NCBI RefSeq assembly: GCF_004801855.1
Contig: NZ_SSTC01000005.1
Coordinates: 32,864 to 96,863 of the forward strand
Direction of reading: 5' to 3'
DNA from: Pseudomonas sp. A-1
GTDB taxonomy: Bacteria > Pseudomonadota > Gammaproteobacteria > Pseudomonadales > Pseudomonadaceae
Length of the DNA stretch: 64,000 bases
The translations under genes were made by a program, and so were the position numbers. Each line of letters opens with the position of its first letter. Positions within the stretch are counted from its first letter, which is position 1. Below, in pieces: positions 36,092 through 44,485 of the stretch. The notes under the pieces were generated by a model that had not been told where the DNA came from, made no database searches, and saw only the letters and a list, made by a program, of their open reading frames with translations.

Positions 36092-37393
36092 TCACTTCAG
36101 ACGTGCCACCTGCTCGGCGATCACCACATGGATGATGCTGCGCAGGCAGCGCAGCTCGCCGGCAAAGGTGGCCGCCAGTTCCGGGCGCTGGGCGATCAGT
36201 TCGGCATTCTCCCGTTCGACCTGTGTGTAGAGCGCCTGCGCCTCGCTGGCGATCTTGCCCTTCAGGCTGTCCAGCAGTCGCACGACCGTGGCCGGCTTGA
36301 TGCGCATGGCCTCCCCCGCTTCCAGCAGGCACTGGCGGTCGATCTCGGCGATTCCCGCCCGCCCCTGCAGCGGCCAGGCCATGCTGGTCGCGGCCGGCCA
36401 GCGGGACTGGCCGAACGCCGGGGTGTCGTACACGGCGGTGCAGATCAGGTCGTAGAACGGCGCCAGCTGGATGCCGGCGCGGGACACCAGGAAGCTGAGG
36501 TTCTTCAGGTGGGCGTCGGTGTTGCCCACCAGCACGTTGAACACCAGCCACTGGAACAGCGCCGTGCGCGCCACCGCCGTGCTGCGGCAGGCGGCTGCCA
36601 GTTGATCCAGCCGGCCCACGCTGCCTTCGAGGTACTTGTAGGCCGCGCTCAGCCCCAGCACCTGGCAGGCGTCGATGCTGTGCAGGCGGCGCCAGCCTTC
36701 GGCATCCTGCTGGCGGTCGAAGCGTTCGATCAGGTACACCGGCTGGGGCACGTAGCGGCGCTCCACTCCTGGCACCGTAAGGCCGAGCCGGCGGGCCAGG
36801 GTCATGACGAACCACTCGTTGATCACCGAGTGCGCGTAGGACGGATGCGGATGGTCGGGCTTGAGGATATGCGTCGAAGGAGTGCGCCCGGCCGGCTCGA
36901 ACAGCTGGCCGTCCTGCAGCACCACCGCCAGCTTGTGCTGGGCGCCGGCCAGCGACATGCGCTTGAGCGCGCCTTCGACCAGCGGAACACTGGGCATGGC
37001 GGCGATGCGCGCGCTCAGGTCGGCATCGTGCAAGGGCCGCAGGCCGCCCTCGGCCTGTTCGGCTCCCGGCGGCAGCAGGGTCAGCGAGCCGGCGGATTCC
37101 GCCCCGTAGTGGCCGAGCAGGCCGAAGGCATCGGCGCCATTCACCCGGGCGGCGTTGGCCAGCAGCACCCGCTGGCCCTCCTCGGGCAGCAGGTTGTCGA
37201 AGTACCACTGCACCGGCCGCCGCGTGCTGCCGTCCTGCTGCTCCCCGGCCTGCAGCGGCAGGTCAGGACACAGGGCGAAGCGGCCGGGCGTCTCCAGCCA
37301 GGCCGGCGCATAGCGGAACGACCAGATGCCGTCGCGGTCGCTCAGGGTGCCGATCTGCTGGTGGTCGATCCAGGCCAGTAGCGTGCGCTCCAT
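36092..37393 (-). CDS. hipA: HipA-type serine/threonine kinase toxin
   Basis: The 433-residue HipA has the N-terminal couple domain (MERTLLAWIDHQQIGTLSD), the ATP-binding KRMSLAGAQHKLAVVL, catalytic VGNTDAHLKNLSFL (Asp and Asn) and the metal-binding FYDLICTAVY. Family knowledge: HipA phosphorylates tRNA synthetases such as GltX and induces dormancy; HipB neutralises it. The start overlaps the hipB stop by 1 nt (TGATG). All key residues look present, so the toxin is probably functional. Confidence 0.93.
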   Translation of the reverse strand: MERTLLAWIDHQQIGTLSDRDGIWSFRYAPAWLETPGRFALCPDLPLQAGEQQDGSTRRPVQWYFDNLLPEEGQRVLLANAARVNGADAFGLLGHYGAESAGSLTLLPPGAEQAEGGLRPLHDADLSARIAAMPSVPLVEGALKRMSLAGAQHKLAVVLQDGQLFEPAGRTPSTHILKPDHPHPSYAHSVINEWFVMTLARRLGLTVPGVERRYVPQPVYLIERFDRQQDAEGWRRLHSIDACQVLGLSAAYKYLEGSVGRLDQLAAACRSTAVARTALFQWLVFNVLVGNTDAHLKNLSFLVSRAGIQLAPFYDLICTAVYDTPAFGQSRWPAATSMAWPLQGRAGIAEIDRQCLLEAGEAMRIKPATVVRLLDSLKGKIASEAQALYTQVERENAELIAQRPELAATFAGELRCLRSIIHVVIAEQVARLK

Positions 37394-37695
37394 CAGCGAT
37401 CCCCCTCAGGCCCGGCCTTCTTCGCGCGCTGCCTGCGGGCGTGCATCTGCTGCGCGGCAGCGAGCTGGTCGGCCGCTTCGTCGGGGACATCGAGGATCAC
37501 CCGCACGCCCAGTCCTTCCAGCACCTGGAACAGCTTGCCCCATTGCACGCTTTCGCCGCCGCTCTCGACCTTGCCCATGAACGACTCGCTGACGCCGATG
37601 CTGCCGGCGGCATCGTCCTGGCGGATGGACTGGGCCTTGCGGCTGGCCCGCACTACGGGGCCGATGGCGTCGGCGGAATCGAGTTCGATGTGCAT
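37393..37695 (-). CDS. hipB: HipB-type antitoxin/repressor
   Basis: The 100-residue protein has an XRE HTH at about residues 14-65 (VVRASRKAQSIRQDDAAGSIGVSESFMGKVESGGESVQWGKL) and a charged C-terminal tail. It should bind HipA and the four matching palindromes directly upstream (37701-37874). hipB precedes hipA, the usual order. Confidence 0.92.
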   Translation of the reverse strand: MHIELDSADAIGPVVRASRKAQSIRQDDAAGSIGVSESFMGKVESGGESVQWGKLFQVLEGLGVRVILDVPDEAADQLAAAQQMHARRQRAKKAGPEGDR

Positions 37696-37700
37696 GGTGA

Positions 37701-37874
37701 AATCCCTGTGATTGCAAGGATTTCCGGCAAACGCAGGGGTAGCCTGCGGCCAATCCTTGTGATCGCAAGGATTTCATGTCGAAAACGGCTGGACAAGAGA
37801 AAATCCATGCGGTCGCACGGATTTTCTCTATTCAAGCGATGGAGTGTGGTGAATTCCTTGCGATCACAAGGATT
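37701..37874. promoter_or_regulatory. hipB operators: Array of four HipB operators with about 51-bp period
   Basis: Four 22-bp palindromes of the form (A/T)TCC-N12-GGATT, core CTTGYGATCRCAAG, lie at 37701-37722, 37752-37773, 37802-37823 and 37853-37874; spacing is 51, 50 and 51 bp. The middle two-fold pattern (TTGTGATCGCAA) is best in copy 2; copy 3 is the most diverged. Known HipB operators are TATCC-N8-GGATA, so the half-sites agree though the spacing differs. The sequences between them are not repeated. The first starts 5 bp before the hipB ATG. Confidence 0.8.
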
Positions 37875-37936
37875 ATAGATCGGCGCGGGCGGTGGATGGC
37901 CCAAGACGCGCTCACGCGCACCTCGGCCGTACCTGC

Positions 37937-38350
37937 TCAGCCCGGCATCTTCGCAAAGTGCGGCAGGTCGTCCAGCGGCTTGCCCCACGGCTGGGCGCTG
38001 TCGCAGTAGATGTGCATGGTGGGGCTGACGGCGGCCGGGTCGTCGAGGCTGGCGGCGCGGACGAACTGCAGGTCGGGCAGCACGGCCACGTCCGAGAAAA
38101 GCGGCGAGCCGCAGTCGGGGCAGAAGTGGCGGACCACCGGGTGGCCGCTGTCGCCGGCGGTGGCGTAGGTGCTGGTCGGCCCTTTGTGGCGGAACTGGGC
38201 GCGCGGTACGGCGAATATGGTGGACATGGCGGCGCCGCTGGCGCGCTGGCAGTCGCGGCAATGGCAGTGGGCGACGATGACCGGCTCGGCCGCAGTTTCG
38301 TAGCGCACTGCGCCGCAGGCGCAGCCGCCTGCAAGTTTGCTGTCACTCAT
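37937..38350 (-). CDS. GFA-family (glutathione-dependent formaldehyde-activating-like) protein
   Basis: The 137-residue protein has the zinc-binding cysteines of the GFA/CENP-V fold: GGCACGAVRYE, AHCHCRDCQRASG and HFCPDCGSPLF. It is a stand-alone member whose substrate is unknown (glutathione S-hydroxymethyl formation is disputed for the family). It lies between the hip operators and the terminator of the lap upper operon, on the same strand as lapP but beyond that terminator. Confidence 0.88.
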   Translation of the reverse strand: MSDSKLAGGCACGAVRYETAAEPVIVAHCHCRDCQRASGAAMSTIFAVPRAQFRHKGPTSTYATAGDSGHPVVRHFCPDCGSPLFSDVAVLPDLQFVRAASLDDPAAVSPTMHIYCDSAQPWGKPLDDLPHFAKMPG

Positions 38351-38382
38351 CCTGTCTTTCCTTTTGCAGAATTCAAAAAAAC

Positions 38383-38402
38383 CGGCCGCCCGTGGGCGGC
38401 CG
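38383..38402 (-). terminator. Intrinsic terminator of the lapBKLMNOP operon
   Basis: CGGCCGCC / GGCGGCCG, an 8-bp stem with a 4-nt loop, is followed on the minus strand by GG-TTTTTTT, 12 nt past the lapP stop. This is a classic rho-independent terminator and separates the upper lap genes from lapC. Confidence 0.85.
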
Positions 38403-38413
38403 CAAAGGGTGAC

Positions 38414-39475
38414 TCAGATCGCCTTGAACAACGGGCTGCGCACCTGCTGGGCATCGGCCGCCGAGATGAACTTCTCGGTGTAGATGTCGCGCTCGAACAG
38501 GCGGCCCTGCATCAGGGTAGTGATGCAGGAGTCGATCATCAGCGGCGGGCCGCACAGGTAGGCCTTGTGGCCGCGGAAGTCGTTGGCGAAGTATTCCTTG
38601 GCCGCCTCGTGGACGAAGCCGCGGAAGCCCTGCCAGCCGCTACCTTCCGGCTCGTGGGAGAGCGCCGGCACGTACTTGAAGTTGGGGTGCCGTTCGGCCA
38701 GGGCGAGGAATTCGTCGTGGTAGTACAGCTCGTCGCGGTTGCGCTGGCCGTAGATCAGGGTGATCGGCTTTTCAAAGCCTTCGGCCAAGAGGTCGAGGAT
38801 CATCGAGCGCGGGCTGGACAGCCCCGAGCCGCCGGCCATGAAGATCACCGGCACGTCGGCGGACTTCTTCACGAAGAAGCGTCCGTAGGGGCCGCTGATG
38901 GTCAGGCGGTCGCCGACCTTGAGCTGTTCGTGCACGTAGGTGGTGCCGCTGCCGCCGGGAACGATGCGGATGTTCAGCTCGATCTCGCCGCCTTCTTGCG
39001 GCGCGTTGGCGATGGAGAAGGCGCGGCTGCCGATGCCGTTGGGCAGCTCCAGGTTGACGTACTGGCCGGCCTGGAAGTGCATGCCCTCCGGGGCGTCGAG
39101 CTTGAGCCAGATGCCCTTGATGGTCGGCGTCAGGCTCTCGATGCGGCTGACGACACCCGGGAAGTCGCGCACCGGCAGGTTCTCGGCGTCCGGGTCTTCC
39201 TCGATCTCGGCCTCGATGGTCACGTCGCTCTGCACGGTGGCGCAGCAGGCCAGGCACTTCTGCTCCTCGCGCTCGAAGTCCATCAGGGCGAAGCTGGAGG
39301 CTTCGCCGTGGTCGATCTCGCCGTCGGTGACCTGCACCTTGCAGGTGGCGCACAGGCCGTGGCAGCAGGCGTGCGGCAGGTAGATGCCGGCGCGCAGCGC
39401 GGCGTCGAGGATGGTCTGGCCTTCCTCGATCTCGATGGTCTGGCCCAGCGGCTCGATGGTCAGTTCGTAGCTCAT
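38414..39475 (-). CDS. lapP: Phenol hydroxylase reductase component
   Basis: The 353-residue DmpP-type reductase starts MSYELTIEPLGQTIEIEEGQ at 39475. The N-terminal 2Fe-2S ferredoxin domain has CCHGLCATC and CLACC; the FAD domain has RAFSIANAP; the NAD domain has FMAGGSGLSSPRSMI. It moves electrons from NADH to the LapLNO hydroxylase. Longer frames upstream overlap lapO and are not needed. It is the last gene before a T-tailed terminator. Confidence 0.95.
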   Translation of the reverse strand: MSYELTIEPLGQTIEIEEGQTILDAALRAGIYLPHACCHGLCATCKVQVTDGEIDHGEASSFALMDFEREEQKCLACCATVQSDVTIEAEIEEDPDAENLPVRDFPGVVSRIESLTPTIKGIWLKLDAPEGMHFQAGQYVNLELPNGIGSRAFSIANAPQEGGEIELNIRIVPGGSGTTYVHEQLKVGDRLTISGPYGRFFVKKSADVPVIFMAGGSGLSSPRSMILDLLAEGFEKPITLIYGQRNRDELYYHDEFLALAERHPNFKYVPALSHEPEGSGWQGFRGFVHEAAKEYFANDFRGHKAYLCGPPLMIDSCITTLMQGRLFERDIYTEKFISAADAQQVRSPLFKAI

Positions 39476-39489
39476 GACGCGCCCTCCCC

Positions 39490-39846
39490 TCAGTTCGCCG
39501 GCACCAGGCTGTTCAGGCCCGGGGTACGCATGCGCAGCTGTTCCTTGTGGCCGATGCCGTTGGCGGCCAGGCTGGCGGCGAAGTCCGGCACCCAGGGTTG
39601 GCCTTCCTTGAGCCACTCGACCTTGCTCCAGTCGAGGGCGGCGGTGTCCGGGTCGGCCTGCAGCAGCGGCAGCAGGTGGCTTTCGATCAGCTCGCCGAAG
39701 GTGGCCTGCGGCGGCAGGCAGAACATGATGGGGGCACAGATCAGCAGGTGGTAGTCCCAGCTGATGAACACCAGTTGCTTGCCGTGGAAGTTCTCCACGC
39801 GGTCGCGGGGGATGCCGACGTATTCTTTGCGGGCGACTACGGTCAT
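39490..39846 (-). CDS. lapO: Phenol hydroxylase small (gamma) subunit
   Basis: The 118-residue DmpO-type subunit begins MTVVARKEYVGIPRDRVENFHG and contains QLVFISWDYHLLICAPIMF. It is the gamma subunit of the dimeric (alpha-beta-gamma)2 diiron hydroxylase. It lies 66 bp after lapN and 14 bp before lapP. Confidence 0.94.
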   Translation of the reverse strand: MTVVARKEYVGIPRDRVENFHGKQLVFISWDYHLLICAPIMFCLPPQATFGELIESHLLPLLQADPDTAALDWSKVEWLKEGQPWVPDFAASLAANGIGHKEQLRMRTPGLNSLVPAN

Positions 39847-39912
39847 GTTCGTGTTCCTTCTTGTTGTTCTGGCTTGAGCGCCCTCTCCCTCAAGGGAGAG
39901 GGAGCAAAGCAG

Positions 39913-41433
39913 TTACTGGTTGGACGTGGCCTGGGTGCGCCACTGCTCGAAGTTCTGGCGGTCCTGGGAGGTGGCGTAGTCGCCGTTGTCCTGGCCATCC
40001 TTGAGGAACACCCAGTCCATCCACGCGCCGAGGTCGCCCTTGAGCTCCTGCATCAGCCCCGGCATCGGCAGCCAGGCCTGGACGTACTTCTCCGGCTCGT
40101 TGTCGAACACGTCCTTGCAGCCGTCGGAGCAGAAGTGGTAGCGCTCGCCCTGGTACACCGACTCGCGGTGGCAGGTCAGGGTCGGGTCGCCCGGCTCGGT
40201 GAACAGGGTCGGCAGCTGGCAGCACTGGCACAGCTTGGGCAGGCCGAAGTTGTTGAACGGCGCGCCGGTGGCGGCTTCGTGCTTCTTGATGTGCTCCCAG
40301 CGCGGACGGTAGTACTTGTCGAAGGTGGTCGGGTACTTCTTCGACAGCCAGTCCATGTCCTCGTCGGACGGGATCCACACGTGGAAGGAGGTGCCGAACT
40401 TCCACTGGTAGAGGCCGAGCATCAGCTGGTGGGACATGTGGTCGATGGCCTCTTCGGCCTGGTCCCAGCCCTTGGGCGCGCGGATGCCGTAGCGGGCCAG
40501 GTCCTTGAACAGCGCGGTGCCGTTCTCGATGCCGTAGATGTTCCAGGCCTCGCGCCAGGACATCACGCGCTTGGGCAGCATGTAGTCCATCATGGTGCTG
40601 ACCAGGCTCAGCACGCGGATGCCGCGCCAGAACCACTTGTCGATCCAGGCCTGGACGATCGGCAGGTTGTCCGGGTCCTGCTCGAGCATGAACTTGATGC
40701 ACTCGAGGCCCAGGGTCATGTGCCGCGCCTCGTCGGACTGCGCCGAGAAGCCGAAGGTGACGGTGGCCATGTCGCCGTTGTAGGCGGCGCCGGACATGAA
40801 CGGCACGAACAGCAGGTTGGTCAGTACGTATTCGAAGCTGAAGCCGATGGCGATCATGAATTCGAACGGGCCGGCGGACATGGCGTCGTCGAAGAACGAG
40901 CGGGCCACCGAGGTGTACCAGATGCGGTCGCGCTGTTCGGCGAAGGCGTGGAAGCCGTTGTAGAACTTGTTGTAGTTGGACAGCGCGTGGATCTGCGTCT
41001 GCGCGTGGCGCAGCTCGTCGATGGCCTGCATCTGGCAGGCGACCTGGGTGCCGATGCCGGGGAATTCGCGGCCGACGCGGGCGAAGCCCTTGTGCGCGCT
41101 GTACTCGGCGGGGCTGATGGCCTGCAGGAACACCTTGAGCGCCGACAGGTAGCGGGCGTCGGTGATGTTCAGGTGGCCGTTGTTCTGCGCGTGGGCGTCG
41201 ATGATCGCGTAGAACTTGCGCTCTTTCTCGGCCTGGTACTTCCAGTAGGCGTCCATGGTCAGGCGGAAGGGGTCTTCCCACTTGTCCCAGTCGTGGATCT
41301 TGATGCCTTCGTACTGCACGTAGGGGAACACTTCTTCCTTGGTGCGGTAGGTCGGCTCCCAGCCCAGATCGCGGGTGAACAGCTTGTACTTTTCTTTCAG
41401 GCTGAGCTTCTTGGCGGCGGTTTTCATGTCCAT
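39913..41433 (-). CDS. lapN: Phenol hydroxylase large (alpha) subunit, diiron
   Basis: The 506-residue oxygenase starts MDMKTAAKKLSLKEKYKLFT at 41433. The two E-x-x-H motifs of the carboxylate-bridged diiron site are DELRHAQ (near residue 144) and DEARHMT (near 240). A C-terminal YHS-like zinc region (CQCCQLPTLF and HFCSDGCKDVFDNEPEKY) is typical of DmpN. It hydroxylates phenols to catechols using O2. Confidence 0.96.
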   Translation of the reverse strand: MDMKTAAKKLSLKEKYKLFTRDLGWEPTYRTKEEVFPYVQYEGIKIHDWDKWEDPFRLTMDAYWKYQAEKERKFYAIIDAHAQNNGHLNITDARYLSALKVFLQAISPAEYSAHKGFARVGREFPGIGTQVACQMQAIDELRHAQTQIHALSNYNKFYNGFHAFAEQRDRIWYTSVARSFFDDAMSAGPFEFMIAIGFSFEYVLTNLLFVPFMSGAAYNGDMATVTFGFSAQSDEARHMTLGLECIKFMLEQDPDNLPIVQAWIDKWFWRGIRVLSLVSTMMDYMLPKRVMSWREAWNIYGIENGTALFKDLARYGIRAPKGWDQAEEAIDHMSHQLMLGLYQWKFGTSFHVWIPSDEDMDWLSKKYPTTFDKYYRPRWEHIKKHEAATGAPFNNFGLPKLCQCCQLPTLFTEPGDPTLTCHRESVYQGERYHFCSDGCKDVFDNEPEKYVQAWLPMPGLMQELKGDLGAWMDWVFLKDGQDNGDYATSQDRQNFEQWRTQATSNQ

Positions 41434-41447
41434 GGCGGAGTCCTCTC

Positions 41448-41717
41448 TCAGCTGTTCCAGGTCAGGGTCAGGGTGTCTTCGTCTTCGTCGACGTTGCCTG
41501 ACAGCGTGATCAGGTTGATCTGCAGTTCCTGCAGATCGAAGCTGCGGCCGAGCTGCTCCTCGATGGTGTCCTTGCGGATCACCAGGCGGTTCGGCGCGTC
41601 GATCTTGACCATCGCCGGCTCGCGGTTGACCACGGCATTGGGGTTGTCGATCTCGATCGCCTCGATGATCGGGCGGGTGTCTTCGTTGGCTTGCAGGGCA
41701 ATGAATACGGTGGACAT
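41448..41717 (-). CDS. lapM: Phenol hydroxylase coupling (effector) protein
   Basis: The 89-residue MmoB/DmpM-type effector starts MSTVFIALQANEDTRPIIEA at 41717 and contains no cofactor residues. Effectors of this family bind the hydroxylase and tune active-site access and coupling. It lies 11 bp after lapL and 14 bp before lapN. Confidence 0.94.
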   Translation of the reverse strand: MSTVFIALQANEDTRPIIEAIEIDNPNAVVNREPAMVKIDAPNRLVIRKDTIEEQLGRSFDLQELQINLITLSGNVDEDEDTLTLTWNS

Positions 41718-41728
41718 GGGTGAGCCTC

Positions 41729-42721
41729 TCAGAGCGCGATGCCGGTTTTTTCGATGCGCGCCTTGAAGGCGGCCACTTGTTCGCTGACCAGATCGTCGGC
41801 TTCGGCGCCGAACACCTGCTCGACCACCGGCAGCAGTGCCGATGCGGCGCGGCACTTCCAGGCGTTGATCCACTCCTGCAGCTGGGCGCGGTTGGCCTCG
41901 GACTCGCCGGCGGCGACCTTGAGCACGGCATCCACCCACTTCCTGGTTTCGTCGAACCAGTCGGTCATGAACTGGGTGAGCATGGCCACCGAGGAAGCGC
42001 CACGGCTGGCCAGGTTCTCATCGACAATGCGCTCGTAGACCAGCGGATAGAGCAGGCCGTCGAGGGCGACGTTCTGCGCGACGAACAGCTCGAACGGATC
42101 GCGCAGCGCCAGGCAATCCTCGACGTAGCGGCGCAGCGGCTGCCAGGCCTCGCCGTCGAGCCAGGCGGCCTTGCCGGCTTCCAGCGCCTCGGTGCCGCCG
42201 AGCAGCAGGCCCAGGCGCGACAGGTACTGGGCGATGCCCAGGTTGTCCATGGCGTGGTAGATGCACGGCTGGGTGAAGGTGGTGCCGTAGCCGTAGCCGC
42301 AGATGAAGGTGTTGTTCTGGTTGGCGCCCCAGGCGGCGTGGCGCAGCGGCACCAGCAGGTCGAGAGCGATCTGGCGCAGCTCGGCCGGCAGCAGGTCGGT
42401 CAGGCCGCGGCTTTCGACGAAGCTGAAGTTGGCCTCCATGCTGTCCTGCTGGCGGGCGCGGGCCAGGGTGTAGGTGCTGTAGTAGAACTGGCGCGGGTCC
42501 TTGAGGGCGTACCAGTCCTGCATGACGATCCTGGTGATGCCGGTGTCGTACAGCGCCTGCTCCGGGTCCCAGGTCGGCCGGTAGTGCAGGTTCTCGGCGG
42601 CCTGGATGTCGTAGCTGCCTTCCTGGTAGCGCGAGGCCGGCTTGTCGCCGAAGCGGCGGGCCAGGTGGTCGAAGGTCTGGCGCAGCGGCTGGATGCTCAC
42701 CGTGCGAAGGTCGATTTGCAT
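41729..42721 (-). CDS. lapL: Phenol hydroxylase beta subunit
   Basis: The 330-residue DmpL-type protein (MQIDLRTVSIQPLRQTFDHLA) is related to the oxygenase alpha subunit but lacks the E-x-x-H pairs, as expected for the beta subunit. It is part of the LapL-LapN-LapO hydroxylase. It lies 61 bp after lapK. Confidence 0.94.
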   Translation of the reverse strand: MQIDLRTVSIQPLRQTFDHLARRFGDKPASRYQEGSYDIQAAENLHYRPTWDPEQALYDTGITRIVMQDWYALKDPRQFYYSTYTLARARQQDSMEANFSFVESRGLTDLLPAELRQIALDLLVPLRHAAWGANQNNTFICGYGYGTTFTQPCIYHAMDNLGIAQYLSRLGLLLGGTEALEAGKAAWLDGEAWQPLRRYVEDCLALRDPFELFVAQNVALDGLLYPLVYERIVDENLASRGASSVAMLTQFMTDWFDETRKWVDAVLKVAAGESEANRAQLQEWINAWKCRAASALLPVVEQVFGAEADDLVSEQVAAFKARIEKTGIAL

Positions 42722-42782
42722 GGGCTTTCTCCTGCCGGCGCTGCGCGAGACGCAGCGCCGTTCTTGTTGTTCTTGTGGTTCG

Positions 42783-43073
42783 TCAGGCTTTGAAGCGGGT
42801 CTGGGTGGCGTCGGCGAGGCTCCAGGCCCAGTCGTTCGGCTCGTCCGTCCCTGCGCCCTCCTCCTTCGGCGGCAGCATCTGCACCCGGTTGGCCGCGCAG
42901 AACTCGGCGAAGGCCTCGGGAGTGAGGATCATCTCCACGGTCAGGTCGGGCTCGCCGATGGCGAAGTCGAACTCGATGAAGCCTCCTGCGCGCTCGCCGG
43001 TCACGCGCACCCAGCGCTGCCGGGTGTCGAGGTCGGCCGGCACCATTTCCACCAGTTGCTCGGGACGGTTCAT
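42783..43073 (-). CDS. lapK: Phenol hydroxylase assembly protein
   Basis: The 96-residue DmpK-type protein (MNRPEQLVEMVPADLDTRQRWVRV) is needed in related systems to assemble the active oxygenase, probably by helping iron insertion, and is not part of the catalytic complex. It lies 11 bp after lapB. Confidence 0.92.
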   Translation of the reverse strand: MNRPEQLVEMVPADLDTRQRWVRVTGERAGGFIEFDFAIGEPDLTVEMILTPEAFAEFCAANRVQMLPPKEEGAGTDEPNDWAWSLADATQTRFKA

Positions 43074-43084
43074 GGCCGACCTCC

Positions 43085-44014
43085 TCAGGTCACAACGGTG
43101 AGGAAGGTTTCGTGCAGCTTGCGCTGCGGGTAGTCGAGGCCCTGGCCGAAGTTGTCGAAGGTCCAGGTGATCGGCTCGTAGTCGGGGTACGGCTGGTAGC
43201 CGCCCATGAAGGTCTCGAAGCGGTTGCCGGAGGGGTCCCAGGCGTAGATGGTGCAGCCGCGGGTGACGCCGTGGCGGGTCGGGCCGATGTCGACGTTGAC
43301 CAGGTTCATCGACATGATGTCGCCGGCGCGCAGCACCTGCTCCCAGCTCTCCATCAGGAACGAGCAGTGGTGCAGCTTGCCCGGCTCCGGGTATTCGGCG
43401 AAGGCGATGTCGTGGACCTTGTGCGAGCAGGACAGCCAGATCGCCGCGTTGCCCTCACCGTCCGGGGTGAGCACGCGCTCGACCAGGTAGAAGCCCAGCA
43501 CCTCGGTGAAGATCTTCTGCACTTCGGCGACGTTCGGCCCGTACAGCAGGGCGTGATCGAGGCGCACCGGGCCGATGCCGTGCTCGCGGGCCTGGGTCCA
43601 GGGGGCGGGGTTGACCAGGCCGGCGCCGTTGCCGACGGCGGTCTTCTCGGCGTACAGCTCGATCAGGTGGCCGGAGGGCAGCTCGAAGCGCACACGCTCG
43701 CCGGTTTCCAGCAGCTCGCCGGCGGGGATGCGGGTGGTGGTCAGGCCGTAGGCCTGGAGGTCGGCGTCGAGCTGCTCGAGGGTGGCCTTGTCGAGCACCT
43801 TGAAGCCGAAGAAGTCGATCCCGGCGCTGTCGGCCTCGCGGATCACGTAGCTGTGGTGGTCGCGCTCGTCCCAGCACTTGAAGTAGACGCGACCCTGCGC
43901 GTCGCGGCCGGTTTCCACCAGGCCCAGCACGTCGCGGTAGAAGCGGACGCTTTCCTCGAGATTCAGCACGCGCACCTGGGCATGGCCCGGCCGCAGCACA
44001 CCTGTCATCGCCAT
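43085..44014 (-). CDS. lapB: Catechol 2,3-dioxygenase (extradiol, type I)
   Basis: The 309-residue vicinal-oxygen-chelate dioxygenase has Fe(II) ligands His154 (RLDHALLYG), His215/216 (LHHCSF) and Glu267 (RFETFMGG), matching the XylE ligand spacing. It cleaves (alkyl)catechols to 2-hydroxymuconic semialdehydes. Here it is the first gene of the hydroxylase operon, as in lapRBKLMNOP, and not after the reductase as in dmp. A sigma54-type promoter is 97 bp upstream. Confidence 0.95.
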   Translation of the reverse strand: MAMTGVLRPGHAQVRVLNLEESVRFYRDVLGLVETGRDAQGRVYFKCWDERDHHSYVIREADSAGIDFFGFKVLDKATLEQLDADLQAYGLTTTRIPAGELLETGERVRFELPSGHLIELYAEKTAVGNGAGLVNPAPWTQAREHGIGPVRLDHALLYGPNVAEVQKIFTEVLGFYLVERVLTPDGEGNAAIWLSCSHKVHDIAFAEYPEPGKLHHCSFLMESWEQVLRAGDIMSMNLVNVDIGPTRHGVTRGCTIYAWDPSGNRFETFMGGYQPYPDYEPITWTFDNFGQGLDYPQRKLHETFLTVVT

Positions 44015-44110
44015 TTGTTGTCTCCATTATTTGGCTTGATGCGGTTTGGTTGCCTGTCCGGTTGGTGATGCTGTCCGGGCAGACGGTCTTGCTATCGACG
44101 CCAGATACAT

Positions 44111-44126
44111 TGCAGGGGCGATGCCA
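44111..44126 (-). promoter_or_regulatory. Sigma54 (-24/-12) promoter of lapB
   Basis: On the minus strand TTGGCATCGCCCCTGCA matches the -24/-12 consensus (GG-N10-GC spacing exact), with a predicted start near 44100, about 85 nt before lapB. This agrees with control by the sigma54-dependent activator LapR. Confidence 0.75.
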
Positions 44127-44197
44127 ACTTTCCCAACTCATTGATTTACAAGGGTTTAACTGCAAATCCGGGTGACCGGAGCGAACGGCTGGCATGA

Positions 44198-44235
44198 CGC
44201 TTTTGTCCTGCGGCCTGTTTCGCCTTACAAAAGCG
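44198..44235 (-). promoter_or_regulatory. Candidate LapR upstream activating site
   Basis: CGCTTTTGT and ACAAAAGCG are exact inverted repeats with a 20-nt spacer, centred about 115 bp upstream of the predicted lapB start, the normal distance for an NtrC-type activator site. The sequence differs from the TTGATCAA-type DmpR/XylR sites, so this is tentative. The 610-bp gap 44015-44624 also holds the promoter and a REP-like palindrome; no gene is seen. Confidence 0.45.
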
Positions 44236-44485
44236 TAAAGGTGCAGCGCAAAAAAATGCGGGTATCTGCAGGCAGTTGACGGGACGTGGAGCGCGCAAGG
44301 GAGCGGAGTGTGCGGAGAAGATGCGCTCCGGACGCTGGCAGGCCGGCAGTCGAGTCCGGAAAAGGCCGTCTACCGCGGGTTCCGGACGCCAGCGCCGAGC
44401 AGCGGCGGCATGTGCTGTACGTTTTGGTCACGCCAAACGGGGGTAAGCGCCTGATGTTTGTGTCCGGCGTGGCGGTAGGACTTGC

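Noticed and set aside
37701..37874. Possible CRISPR array (repeats with about 29-bp spacers)
   Set aside because: The repeats are palindromic operator-like and diverged, there are only four, they abut hipB and there are no cas genes.
29797..38413. Attachment sites or terminal inverted repeats of a mobile element around the accessory block
   Set aside because: No matching direct or inverted repeats, integrase or transposase were seen at the borders by eye.
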